A stretch of DNA of 64,000 nt from assembly GCA_963842155.1 (NCBI GenBank), contig CAWJFP010000036.1, positions 124,001 through 188,000 on the forward strand, given 5' to 3'. A model generated the notes under the pieces. The model did not search any database. It had not been told where the DNA came from and was given only the letters and a program-made list of their open reading frames with translations. The stretch comes from CAWJFP01 sp963842155. GTDB taxonomy: Bacteria > Pseudomonadota > Alphaproteobacteria > JACZXZ01. The first letter of the stretch is position 1; the number at the start of each line of letters is the position of its first letter. Shown one piece after another: positions 45,467 to 55,000 of this stretch. Position numbers and translations under genes: made by a program.

Positions 45467-46105
45467 TTGTACCTTCCGCCGCATTTCAAGGAAGAGCAGC
45501 TGCCGCTCATCCACGAGGCGATCCGCCGCGCGCGGCTCGGTACCCTCGTCACGCTCGGCGCGGAAGGTTTGGTGGCGAGCCATCTGCCGATGCTGCTCGA
45601 GCCCGAGCCCGCGCCCTACGGCACGCTTCACGGGCATGTCGCGCGGGCCAATCCGCAATGGCGCGGCAATTCGCCCGACCTCCAGGCCCTGGCCATCTTC
45701 ATGGGCCCCGACGCCTATATCACGCCGGCCTGGTACGAGACCAAGCGGCAGACGGGAAAGGTCGTGCCGACCTGGAACTACGTCGCCGTCCATGCCTATG
45801 GCGAGCTGCGCTTCTACGAGGACGCGGACCGGCTGCTGGCTCTGGTCACCAAGCTCACGCGCAGCCATGAGGGAAAGCGCGCCGCGCCGTGGGCGGTGAG
45901 CGATGCGCCGCCCGATTTCATCCGCTCGCAGCTCAAGGGCATCGTCGGCTTCGAGCTCGAGATCGCGCGGCTCGAAGGCAAATGGAAGATGAGCCAGAAC
46001 CGGACCGCGGAGGACCGCGCGGGCGTGGTCGAGGGCTTGAAGCGCGAAGGCGGTCCGGCCGAGGCAGCGATCGCCGATCTGGTCGCCAAGATCGACCGCG
46101 AATAG
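45467..46105 (+). CDS. PaiB-like FMN-binding protein
   Basis: The 212-residue protein starts at a TTG (45467) preceded by CGGAGG and reads MYLPPHFKEEQLPLIHEAIR. Then GTLVTLGAEGLVASHLPMLL, GPDAYITPAWYETK and VPTWNYVAVHAYG follow. These are the marks of the PaiB/FMN-binding split-barrel family, which includes PaiB repressor of B. subtilis. The function here is unknown. It is convergent with the ABC-F gene 11 bp away. Confidence 0.92.
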   Translation: MYLPPHFKEEQLPLIHEAIRRARLGTLVTLGAEGLVASHLPMLLEPEPAPYGTLHGHVARANPQWRGNSPDLQALAIFMGPDAYITPAWYETKRQTGKVVPTWNYVAVHAYGELRFYEDADRLLALVTKLTRSHEGKRAAPWAVSDAPPDFIRSQLKGIVGFELEIARLEGKWKMSQNRTAEDRAGVVEGLKREGGPAEAAIADLVAKIDRE

Positions 46106-46115
46106 GTCGCCGGGC

Positions 46116-48017
46116 TCACCCGGCCAGCGCGGCCTCCCAAACCGCCTGTGCCGCGAGCCATGTCTCCTCGGCCTCGGCGAGCGCCTTCTTCGTCGCGCCG
46201 AGCCGGAGCTGCAGCTCCATGAGCTTGGCGGTCGGCCCGGCATAGATCTCGGGCTCGGCGAGTTTCGCCTGCAGCTTTGCCGTCTCGGCGCTCAATTTCT
46301 CCATCCGGCGCGCCGCCGCGTCGACGGCCTTCTTGAGATGGGCGAGCGCCGCGCGCGCCTCGGCGGCCGAGCGCCGGGCCTGCTTCCTCATGTCGGCGGT
46401 TCCCGGCGCGGGCTTGCCGTCCGCCGCCGCGCCGCCGTTGCCCGCCTTGCCGCGGCGCTCGCCGAGAAGCAGCGCGCGGTAGTCCTCGAGATCGCCGTCA
46501 TAGGCGCGCGCCGTGCCGTCCTTGACGAGCCAGAGCCGATCCGCCGTCAGCTCGATCAGATGCGGATCGTGGCTTACCAGGATGACCGCCCCCTCGTAAT
46601 CGTTGAGCGCCTCGACCAACGCCTCGCGCGCGTCGATGTCGAGATGGTTGGTCGGCTCGTCGAGTAGCATGATATGGGGCGCGTGCCGGCTCATCAGCGC
46701 GAAAAGCAGGCGCGCCTTCTCGCCGCCCGAAAGCGAGCCGACGGCGACCTCCGCGCGCTCCTGCGCGAAGCCGAAGCGGCCGAGCTGGGCGCGCACCTGC
46801 GGCTCGCTCGCGCGCGGCATCGCGCGCGCCATATGCTCGTAGGCCGTCTCGTCGAGCTCCAGCTCGTCCACCTGATGCTGGGTGAAGTAGCCCGTCTTGA
46901 GCTTGGAGGATGCGCTGCGCTTGCCGGCCATCGGCGCGAGCCGGCCGGCGAGCAGCCTCACGAGGGTCGATTTGCCGTTGCCGTTGGCGCCGAGCAGCGC
47001 GATGCGGTCGTCGGGATCGACGCGCAACGACAGATTGCGCAAGACGGGCTTGCCGGGCTCGTAGCCGACCGCGACCTGGTCGAGAGCGAGAAGCGGCGGC
47101 GCCAGCGAATCAGGGCTGGGGAAGTCGAAGCGCGGCGGCTTCTCCTCCGCCATGGCGACAATCGGCTCCAGGCGCGCCAGCGCCTTGATCCGGCTTTGCG
47201 CCTGGCGCGCCTTGGTGGCCTTGGCGCGGAAGCGGTCGATGAAGGCCTGGATGCGCCGCCGCTCCGCCGCCTGGCGCGATTGCAGCGCCGATTGATGGGC
47301 GAGCCGCTCGCGCCGCGTTCGCTCGAAGCGGTCATAGCCGCCCGAATAGAGGGTGAGCTTGCCACCTTCGATATGGAGAATGCGGTCGGCCACCTTGTTG
47401 AGCAGCTCGCGGTCGTGGCTCACCACGATCATGGTGCGGGGATAGCCGGCGAGGAAGGATTCGAGCCACATCGTCGCCTCGAGATCGAGATGGTTGGTCG
47501 GCTCGTCGAGCAGCAGCAGATCGGGCTGGGCGAAGAGCGCTGCCGCCAGGGCGACGCGCATCCGCCAGCCGCCCGAGAATTCGGCGATGGGCCGTGCCTG
47601 CGCCGCCTCGTCGAAGCCGAGACCGGAGAGGACGCGCGCGGCGCGGGCCTCCGCGCGATGCGCCTCGATATCGGCCAGGCGATGATGGATGTCGGCGATG
47701 CGTTGCGGATCGTGTGCCTGCTCCGCCTCGGCCAGCAAGGTCGCGCGCTCGGCATCGGCCTTGAGCACGAAATCGAGCAGGCTCTCGGCTCCCGCGGGCA
47801 CCTCCTGCGCGACCGTGCCGATGCGCAACTGCGCCGGCAGCTTGATCTCGCCGCCGTCCGCGTCGAGCGCGCCCGCGATCAGCCGCAGGAGGGTGGTCTT
47901 GCCGGAGCCGTTGCGGCCGACGAGCCCGACCCGCGCGCCGGAGGGGATGGCGGCGCTGGCCTGCTCGATGAGGGTGCGCCCGGCGATGCGGTAAGTGAGG
48001 TCGATGATCTGCAGCAT
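46116..48017 (-). CDS. ABC-F family ATPase (Uup/YheS-like)
   Basis: The 633-residue soluble protein has two ABC domains without membrane segments. The first has Walker A GRNGSGKT, signature FSGGW and LLLDEPTNHLDLEATMWLE. The second has GANGNGKS, SLSGGEKAR and MLLDEPTNHLDIDAREAL. An inter-domain linker rich in Arg, Gln and Ala (RFRAKATKARQAQSRIKAL) lies in between, and a coiled-coil C terminus follows. ABC-F proteins act on the ribosome E site. It runs convergently with the PaiB-like gene and divergently from ndk. Confidence 0.94.
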   Translation of the reverse strand: MLQIIDLTYRIAGRTLIEQASAAIPSGARVGLVGRNGSGKTTLLRLIAGALDADGGEIKLPAQLRIGTVAQEVPAGAESLLDFVLKADAERATLLAEAEQAHDPQRIADIHHRLADIEAHRAEARAARVLSGLGFDEAAQARPIAEFSGGWRMRVALAAALFAQPDLLLLDEPTNHLDLEATMWLESFLAGYPRTMIVVSHDRELLNKVADRILHIEGGKLTLYSGGYDRFERTRRERLAHQSALQSRQAAERRRIQAFIDRFRAKATKARQAQSRIKALARLEPIVAMAEEKPPRFDFPSPDSLAPPLLALDQVAVGYEPGKPVLRNLSLRVDPDDRIALLGANGNGKSTLVRLLAGRLAPMAGKRSASSKLKTGYFTQHQVDELELDETAYEHMARAMPRASEPQVRAQLGRFGFAQERAEVAVGSLSGGEKARLLFALMSRHAPHIMLLDEPTNHLDIDAREALVEALNDYEGAVILVSHDPHLIELTADRLWLVKDGTARAYDGDLEDYRALLLGERRGKAGNGGAAADGKPAPGTADMRKQARRSAAEARAALAHLKKAVDAAARRMEKLSAETAKLQAKLAEPEIYAGPTAKLMELQLRLGATKKALAEAEETWLAAQAVWEAALAG

Positions 48018-48098
48018 GACGGGCGGTAATTAGGGCGGTTGCCCTGCCGGCTCAAGCCGTCTATAAGCCCCGCCGCATTCAATTCGAGAAAAAATCCC

Positions 48099-48521
48099 AT
48101 GGCCGTCGAACGGACGCTGTCGATCATCAAGCCGGACGCCACCCGCCGTAACCTGACCGGGCAGATCAACGCCAAGCTCGAGGCGGCGGGGCTCCGGATC
48201 GTGGCGCAGAAGCGCTTGTGGCTCGCGCGCGAGCAGGCCGAGCGCTTCTACGCGGTGCATCGGGAGCGGCCCTTTTTCGCCAGCCTCTGCGCCTTCATGA
48301 GCTCGGGCCCGGTGGTGGTGCAGGTGCTTGAAGGGGAGGGGGCGGTCGCCAGGAACCGCGAGGTGATGGGCGCCACCAATCCGGCCAATGCCGCCGCCGG
48401 CACCATCCGCAAGGATTTCGCCGAATCGATCGAGGCGAACTCGGTGCATGGCTCGGATTCGCTCGACAACGCCAAGGCCGAGATCGCGTTTTTCTTCAGC
48501 GAGCTTGAGCTCGTCGGCTGA
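48099..48521 (+). CDS. ndk: Nucleoside-diphosphate kinase
   Basis: The 140-residue protein starts MAVERTLSIIKPDATRRNLT and carries the active-site region NSVHGSDSLDNAKAEIAFFF, with the phosphohistidine. It balances NTP and dNTP pools by gamma-phosphate exchange. The ATG at 48099 is chosen; the frame extends upstream without similarity. It is the last gene before the CRISPR locus on the plus strand and is followed by a hairpin with a T run. Confidence 0.97.
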   Translation: MAVERTLSIIKPDATRRNLTGQINAKLEAAGLRIVAQKRLWLAREQAERFYAVHRERPFFASLCAFMSSGPVVVQVLEGEGAVARNREVMGATNPANAAAGTIRKDFAESIEANSVHGSDSLDNAKAEIAFFFSELELVG

Positions 48522-48552
48522 GTGCCGACTGATTCCTCTCACGCTATCACCG

Positions 48553-48581
48553 AAAGGATTCTAAAGGTGCCGAATCCTTTT
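48553..48581 (+). terminator. Probable Rho-independent terminator after ndk
   Basis: AAAGGATTC (48553-48561) pairs with GAATCCTTT (48572-48580) and the right arm ends in four Ts. It lies 32 bp after the ndk stop. It would insulate ndk from the CRISPR array, which is also read rightwards. Confidence 0.6.
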
Positions 48582-48603
48582 GATAGCCGTAGCGCGGAGC
48601 GCA

Positions 48604-48641
48604 GCGCCGTGTGACAGTCCTTGAGGACTGTCACACGGCGC
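48604..48641. other. 17-bp perfect inverted repeat just before the CRISPR array
   Basis: The two arms GCGCCGTGTGACAGTCC (48604-48620) and GGACTGTCACACGGCGC (48625-48641) are separated by TTGA. The right arm ends 3 bp before the first repeat at 48645. There is no T run, so a terminator role is doubtful. It could be a leader structure or a protein-binding site at the upstream edge of the array. Confidence 0.8.
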
Positions 48642-48644
48642 TTC

Positions 48645-50665
48645 GTTGCGGTTGGCCCTCAATCACCAGACCGCTATAATAAGGTCGGCAGACGGATTGC
48701 CGCCCGTCGTCGTTGCGGTTGGCCCTCAATCACCAGACCGCTATAATGCTATGCGGTGTTACCCATGACCGCTAACCGGTTGCGGTTGGCCCTCAATCAC
48801 CAGACCGCTATAATCAGGCGGCGGCGCGCATGGCTTCCCAGCCGGTTGCGGTTGGCCCTCAATCACCAGACCGCTATAATCACCGCATCTTCGCATCCGC
48901 CTGGCAGGACGTTGCGGTTGGCCCTCAATCACCAGACCGCTATAATCCACGCGGATGCGCGCGGCCTAACCAACTAGTTGCGGTTGGCCCTCAATCACCA
49001 GACCGCTATAATTTTGGAGCGGCCGTACAAACTGCGGCGGCAGTTGCGGTTGGCCCTCAATCACCAGACCGCTATAATCTGGCGAATATTGCTGCCACGA
49101 CGGCAGCGTTGCGGTTGGCCCTCAATCACCAGACCGCTATAATGATAAGCTGGCAGCCTCGCAGCGCCAACTCGTTGCGGTTGGCCCTCAATCACCAGAC
49201 CGCTATAATTCCCGGCGTGGTCTGGACGAAGGAGAGGCCGTTGCGGTTGGCCCTCAATCACCAGACCGCTATAATCGCTTCCCCCATCGTCACGCCGCCG
49301 CGCTCGTTGCGGTTGGCCCTCAATCACCAGACCGCTATAATCTCGGGCGGCATGTTGCGCGACCGGCGATGGTTGCGGTTGGCCCTCAATCACCAGACCG
49401 CTATAATGAGATCGGGCGCCAATGCCAGCGGCCAGCCGTTGCGGTTGGCCCTCAATCACCAGACCGCTATAATGTCGTCGGAAAATGACCCCGAACTTCT
49501 TTCAGTTGCGGTTGGCCCTCAATCACCAGACCGCTATAATGTGGGTGCCGGCCTTGTGATGCGTGACGGTGTTGCGGTTGGCCCTCAATCACCAGACCGC
49601 TATAATGTCGAGCCTCATCGAGACCTTGTCGAATTCGTTGCGGTTGGCCCTCAATCACCAGACCGCTATAATGAGCCGGCGATCGTGCCGCTCGTCAGCA
49701 GGGTTGCGGTTGGCCCTCAATCACCAGACCGCTATAATAGCATAGCCATGCCTTGATCAGGGCACACTCGTTGCGGTTGGCCCTCAATCACCAGACCGCT
49801 ATAATCTTGCCGCGGATGTTCTCGATGGCTAAGCCGTTGCGGTTGGCCCTCAATCACCAGACCGCTATAATCCATTTCGCGACGTTGGCGTAGAGGACGC
49901 TGTTGCGGTTGGCCCTCAATCACCAGACCGCTATAATGGCGTGCCCTTCCTCTGGGAGGTCGGTGCAGGTTGCGGTTGGCCCTCAATCACCAGACCGCTA
50001 TAATTCTGGCATGCGGATGCAATTTGCTCTTGACAGTTGCGGTTGGCCCTCAATCACCAGACCGCTATAATGCCCTCGCCCGACAGCTCGCCGTTCGGGA
50101 GGTTGCGGTTGGCCCTCAATCACCAGACCGCTATAATGCCGACGCGCCGATAGGCCGACGCTGACGGCGTTGCGGTTGGCCCTCAATCACCAGACCGCTA
50201 TAATGCCGTCATCGAGCGAGCGCATGACGGCTCCGTGTTGCGGTTGGCCCTCAATCACCAGACCGCTATAATCTGAGCGCGCCGGTCGAGCATCATGCGC
50301 AATGCGTTGCGGTTGGCCCTCAATCACCAGACCGCTATAATATCCCGGCAAGCTCGACGATGGTCACGCTCGTTGCGGTTGGCCCTCAATCACCAGACCG
50401 CTATAATTTCTACGGCTCGAACGAGCGCAGCGGCGACGGTTGCGGTTGGCCCTCAATCACCAGACCGCTATAATCACGCGCGAGCTCGAGCGCGAGCCGC
50501 GTTGCGGTTGGCCCTCAATCACCAGACCGCTATAATGCGCCGATGCGTACGGCGCCTGCGACGTTGCGGTTGGCCCTCAATCACCAGACCGCTATAATCT
50601 CGCTCGGCGACCTGCCGGCGACGCTCGACGTTGCGGTTGGCCCTCAATCACCAGACCGCTATAAT
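48645..50665 (+). CRISPR. Type II-C CRISPR array: 31 repeats of 36 bp, 30 spacers
   Basis: I count 31 starts of the 36-bp repeat GTTGCGGTTGG...CGCTATAAT, all identical as written (first 48645-48680, last 50630-50665). Spacers are mostly 30 bp; the range is 26 (50475-50500 and 50537-50562) to 33 bp (50273-50305). No repeat at either end is degenerate, so end decay gives no polarity. The orientation is given by the tracrRNA anti-repeat at 55324 and the terminator at 50678: the plus strand is the crRNA strand, opposite to cas9-cas1-cas2. Translated across repeats, the array gives spurious reading frames with recurring VAVGPQSPDRYN-like peptides. Confidence 0.99.
48652..48680 (+). promoter_or_regulatory. 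Repeat-embedded promoter (first of 31 identical copies)
   Basis: Within every repeat, TTGGCC (repeat positions 8-13; 48652-48657 here) is followed after 17 bp by TATAAT (positions 31-36; 48675-48680). TATAAT is a perfect -10 box; TTGGCC matches 4 of 6 of TTGACA. Transcription would start about 7 nt into each following spacer and leave some 24 nt of guide. This is the arrangement known from the type II-C array of Neisseria meningitidis, where the repeat end carries a promoter element. Here even the spacing is optimal. Confidence 0.7.
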
Positions 50666-50677
50666 CCACTACCATTC

Positions 50678-50703
50678 AAGGCCCTGATTTCAGGGCCTTT
50701 TTT
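50678..50703 (+). terminator. Strong Rho-independent terminator after the last repeat
   Basis: AAGGCCCTGA (50678-50687) pairs with TCAGGGCCTT (50690-50699) and a T run continues to 50703. The T run is on the plus strand only, so it ends transcripts coming from the array, not those from the cas operon. This supports rightward array transcription. Confidence 0.85.
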
Positions 50704-50739
50704 CTGTCTGATGGGCAATGAAATCAGCTTGCCCATCGC

Positions 50740-51102
50740 TCAAAACAGTGCCAATTGATCCGGCATTTTTGATGCTGGTTCACGTTTTCGTCCACGGTAG
50801 GTGCGGATGTTTTCATACTGTTTGTCGGTAATTGCGACGAGATGAACCTTCCCAGACGGTGGCATCACTGCCTCGACTTGTCGGGCCACGGCGTCGGCTT
50901 GTTCCTTGCCGGCAAAAAATTTCAGATAGACGGAAAACTGGCTCATCTCGAAACCCATATCGAGTAACGAATGCCGGAACTTCGTCGCGGCTTTGCGTTC
51001 CTTCTTGGTGCCGACCGGCAGGTCGAACAAAACGAACAGCCACATAATCCTATATCCGCTCAAAATCGCGGGTTGACCGGAAGCGGTCGTCGCTTCGTGC
51101 AT
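50740..51102 (-). CDS. cas2: CRISPR-associated endoribonuclease Cas2, type II-C
   Basis: The 120-residue protein starts MHEATTASGQPAILSGYRIM (ATG at 51102), then WLFVLFDLPVGTKKERKAAT and FRHSLLDMGFEMSQFSVYLK. The first-strand Asp of Cas2 is in LFDLPV and the family's ferredoxin-like pattern is present. Together with Cas1 it forms the spacer integration complex. It ends 37 bp after the array terminator and starts 10 bp after the cas1 stop. The reading frame is intact. A start further upstream (51180) overlaps the cas1 end and adds only non-conserved residues. Confidence 0.95.
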   Translation of the reverse strand: MHEATTASGQPAILSGYRIMWLFVLFDLPVGTKKERKAATKFRHSLLDMGFEMSQFSVYLKFFAGKEQADAVARQVEAVMPPSGKVHLVAITDKQYENIRTYRGRKREPASKMPDQLALF

Positions 51103-51112
51103 GTTCGCCTTC

Positions 51113-52011
51113 TCACTCAAGCGGAAGAGAGGGCATGGGCAAGTCGAGACTATCCGCTTCACGGGCATAGATGCGCGCAAGCGACTGCGCCAGCCGTTCG
51201 GCGCAAGTCATCAACGGGCTGAGCCCGAGCACTGGTTGGCAGGTCGATTACCATGACCCTCGCAAGCTCGGCCTTGGCGTCTCGATCCACTTCGGTCATA
51301 CCGCGACTGACGAGCCTACGGACTTCACGATCGACAATCGGTCGGAATGGTTCCATCAGATCGTCGATCAGCACCATTGGATTCGATCGATTCGAGTGCA
51401 TCAGACCGAAGCTCGGATGAAGCCCGGCCGCCATAACTGCACGGGCGACACCTGCCCGCAGCACGGCATACCCGTAATTCAGAAGGCCATTGATGCCGTC
51501 ACCGTCGGTGTCGCGACGGAAATCGCGCGCCGAACAGATAGCGGCCAGTAACGCCGAGCCGCCTCGGCTTCGACATTCTGGGGGTCGCCCGATCGCACCT
51601 TGCGCGACAGCAGGTAGAATCCTCCGCTCGGCGCGCCGACGCAGCGAGCGTCGCGCCTTGCGCCAAAATCTTGGCGCGGACGAGCTGCGCCCAAAGCCGC
51701 TTCTTCAATGGCAGGCTCGCGCCGACCTGGTCGTTCATCCGGCCGGTCTGGAGGTGATGAGCGTCGACCGGCCAGATGATCGCCGCAGGCATATGGTTGC
51801 GACCACACAGAACGACCGGCACGCCGCGGCCGGACAGCTCGACCAGAGCATTGTTGGTATAGGTAAGCCCATGCGCGTTGGCGACCACAGCCGCGATGTC
51901 GTCGAGGGGAATGCGTCCCATTTCCGTTCCGTGCTCAGCTACAACTAAGAAACCGCGATGGATCGAGAGATGTCGTCCGTCCGTTGCGATCTCTACCACG
52001 CGTCCGACCAT
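51113..52011 (-). CDS. cas1: CRISPR-associated integrase Cas1, type II-C, with several frameshifts
   Basis: Pieces in successive frames align to one Cas1. The start MVGRVVEIATDGRHLSIHRG comes with GFLVV and DIAAVVANAHGLTYTNNALV. Then GAPSGGFYLLSRKVRSGDPQ with NVEAEAARRYWP follows, then DFRRDTDGDGINGLLNYGYA with HPSFGLMHSNRSNPMVLIDD, then SPLMTCAERLAQSLARIY and the stop at 51113. Frame changes lie near 51640, 51555-51570 (two) and 51237. The 899 nt are two over a multiple of three, so about 298 residues after correction. It integrates spacers with Cas2. It lies 15 bp after cas9 and 10 bp before cas2. Whether the shifts are real or errors is open. Confidence 0.9.
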
Positions 52012-52026
52012 TTTGTGGCCGCCCTA

Positions 52027-55000
52027 TTAAAGCGCGCGCGCGACGTTCCCGGATCGCAAGTTCCAGGCGCGCCCCAATTCATCGACGCGCACAGGCACGG
52101 CATTCATCGCCTTGAGCGTGCCGTAGGACGCCATAAGCCAGCGGAACGGATCGGCCTGATCAGCATGGCGTTGATCGAGATTGCCGGCCTCGTTATGAGC
52201 GGCGAGCTTAAGCCGGCCCGCGGCGGCATCGAGCCGATGTGCCACCATGATCGTCCGTTGCCCCCTCAGATCGAGCGCGATGAGATCACCCTTGAAGACA
52301 CGCATGACAAGCCGGGCCCCGGGAAACTGGTCGGGCCACTTTATTGTCAAATCTCTCTGATTCGCTTTGAAGATAGACATGGCCTCTCCGTGCCATTTCC
52401 CGTCTGGTGCCTCGAAAACCTCGATGAACGAATTTTCGCCGGCACTGTAGGATTTGTACGGCTTGCCGGCCTTGTTACACACAGTGACAAGATATTCGGG
52501 CTTTTCCGGCTTGATCAACCGCACATGGCGCACACCGTTCGGCAATCCGGATATATCGCGTCGTTCTGCGAAAGATTGGAGCGCCGACTTCAAATCCTTT
52601 CCCGCTGCCATTTCTGCGCCGACATGTGCTTTCAGCAGATGACGCAACCTGTGATCGCGGATTCGCTCCAGTTCCTGCCCGTTCAATGTCAGGAACTGCT
52701 TGCGATAGACTAAATTGCCGCCTTCCTTTTCGAACTCCTTCACCGCGCCATAGGCCGTATCTTCGTGCAGTTGCGCCTGCACTCCATGATCTGGCTTGTA
52801 CGACACGGTCATAGCCTTGAGCTTCGCGTCGAGGTCGGCGCGCAACGTCGGCCAAGGCGGGGGGATTTCGATCTTGTCTCGCTCTTCGTCGTAAGCGCTC
52901 GACATGCGGTGCAAAAGCGATCGGTCTGTCATGGCCGCGACCATCGCGTCGATGGCGTGGTGGCGATGGTCCTTGCGGTTCTTGGCATCGCTGTAATTGT
53001 GATCGGGCAGAAGGTTGTTGAGCGCCCATTTGGCGCGGATGATGGCAGTGAGCTTGCCTGGCAGGACATGGATTTTGTATGGATTCGTCACCGCAGCGAG
53101 GTAATGCTTGGCGACGCGCGCGAGCCAGCCCGTCTCGTTCAACTGCCGTGCCTGGAACCCGCCTATGGCCTTAAAACGGTCGCGTGCGTTAGGCTGAAAG
53201 CGCCAGCGTTTACCTTTGGGTAGGGCTGCCGCGCGCTGCGCAATATCGTCCCAATAGTAGTGACGGCCGTCGATGGTCGGATTGGCGCCGAACGCCTCGA
53301 ATGGCGTCTTCTTGCCTTTCGCCCGGTTGGCGTATCGCATGCTGACCGTCTTGTTGGCCGGGCTGTCGTCCCAAGTCTCCTGGAACGGGATCAGATGCTC
53401 GATCTCCACCTCGTCCGACAACAGCTGTCGGACGCTGATGACCTCGCCGGAAAACGGGCATCGCCGATCGAGCGGATCCTTAGCATTTAGCTCTTCCCAC
53501 AGCCGCATCTTCAGCAAATTGCGGGTATTGTCTGCTTGGCCCAGCTCGCGTAGCTCTTCGCGGCGCCCCTCGTTCTTGCGCTGATTCTCCGCTTGCTCGC
53601 TTTCCAGTTCGGAAAGTTGTTTTGGCGACAGCTTGAACGCACGAGTCATCTCGACCGCTATCTCGGCCGGCGGCCCGTATTCACGGATCAGCGCATTGGC
53701 CGTGCGGCGCAATTGACCGAGGCCGATATGCACGGTTGGATTGGGAAACCTACCCCAGCGCTTATCGTTCGTATCGTGGGGGTCGCCGGAGCCCAATACA
53801 TCGTCTTGCAGCCATTCGCCGTAATAGGGCAGGTAGCCAGTTGGCGATTGCTCGCCCGTAGGCAACTGCGCGTGATCGTAGCCCGCCGCCTTCGCGGCGT
53901 CGGGATAGTTCATGCCACCTTCCATGAACGGCACGATTTTCTTGATTGCCCGCAAACCGAGCCGGGAATGTCCCTCCGGCAAGAAGGTTGACGCGACACG
54001 CGCGGCGGTCTCTTGGTCGACACCGGCCTCTGTCGCGAGCCATTCGGTCAGTTTCGCCTCCTCCTGTTCGTTGACGAGTTGCATCGCAATGTCGATCTGG
54101 CGCTCCAGCGGAAAGCTTCGCCATGTCTTGCCGAAAATCGTCTTACCCGACAGTTTCGCAGCGGTTTGATCGCCGAGAAGTTCCCGACGCTTTTCGCTCT
54201 CGAGATTAAACCTCGCTTCCAGCGGCAATTTGAGAAGGCTGCGAATCTTTTCGAAAGGGAGCTTATTCTTTTGGAACAATGCCAGCGCGATCAGATCGCC
54301 TTGTTCCCTCGTCAGCGTGGTCGGCGTCTTGCCGCTTTCCGTGATTTCGAGATTTCGTACCTCCTGCCAGATGCGAAAACGCTGCGCCAGCGGATGCGCC
54401 CACGCGCAACGGAAGCCGTCGATATCGTTGTTATCGTGCGCGGGGTCGAGCGAACATTTGCCGATCGGCGGCTGCTTCAAGGGCCGTTGATAAAAAATCG
54501 TGTGATGAAGGGCCGTCCGCGCTTCCGGCGTCATAGCGGGATGATGCCGCGCCTGCGCGTCCCAAATCTTGTTGAATTCGTCGAGGACCATTTGGCGCGT
54601 CGGGTAAAAATCATATTCGGCCTTGGCGCCAGTGCTCTTGTTCCGCGCGCGGACCGGCTCGCGGTCGCGATGACGACGATGTAGGAACTCGCCAAGCGTT
54701 CGCGCGCGCTCGTTTTCTAGCGCGGTTTGGAGCCTGCCGGCGGCTTCCTTGATGACGCCGGATTCGTTGTCCTTCCTTTTTTCTGTTTTGCGATTGGAGA
54801 GAAAACCGCGCCGCTGATCGAGATGGAACAGCGCGCGACCGATATGATGCGGGGGCAGCGCCCCGTCCAGGGCCTTGGCCCGCAGCTCATATGGATCGAG
54901 TTTTTCCAGTTCCTTCCGCGCCGCCTCCTCGATCGGCATCAGGCCGTGTTCGATCAAATGCGCCATCAATTTCTTGCGCCGCTTGAGATAGCGGTCGCGT

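Noticed and set aside
46674..48029. 451-residue frame on the plus strand
   Set aside because: It is antisense to the ABC-F gene; composition only.
48830..49756. Repetitive 308-residue protein (VAVGPQSPDRYN units)
   Set aside because: It is the conceptual translation of CRISPR repeats and spacers with a period near a multiple of three; it has no start site or coding bias.
48645..50665. Iterons of a plasmid origin
   Set aside because: Thirty-one identical 36-bp units with unique 26-33 bp spacers, linked to cas9-cas1-cas2 and a matching anti-repeat, are a CRISPR array.
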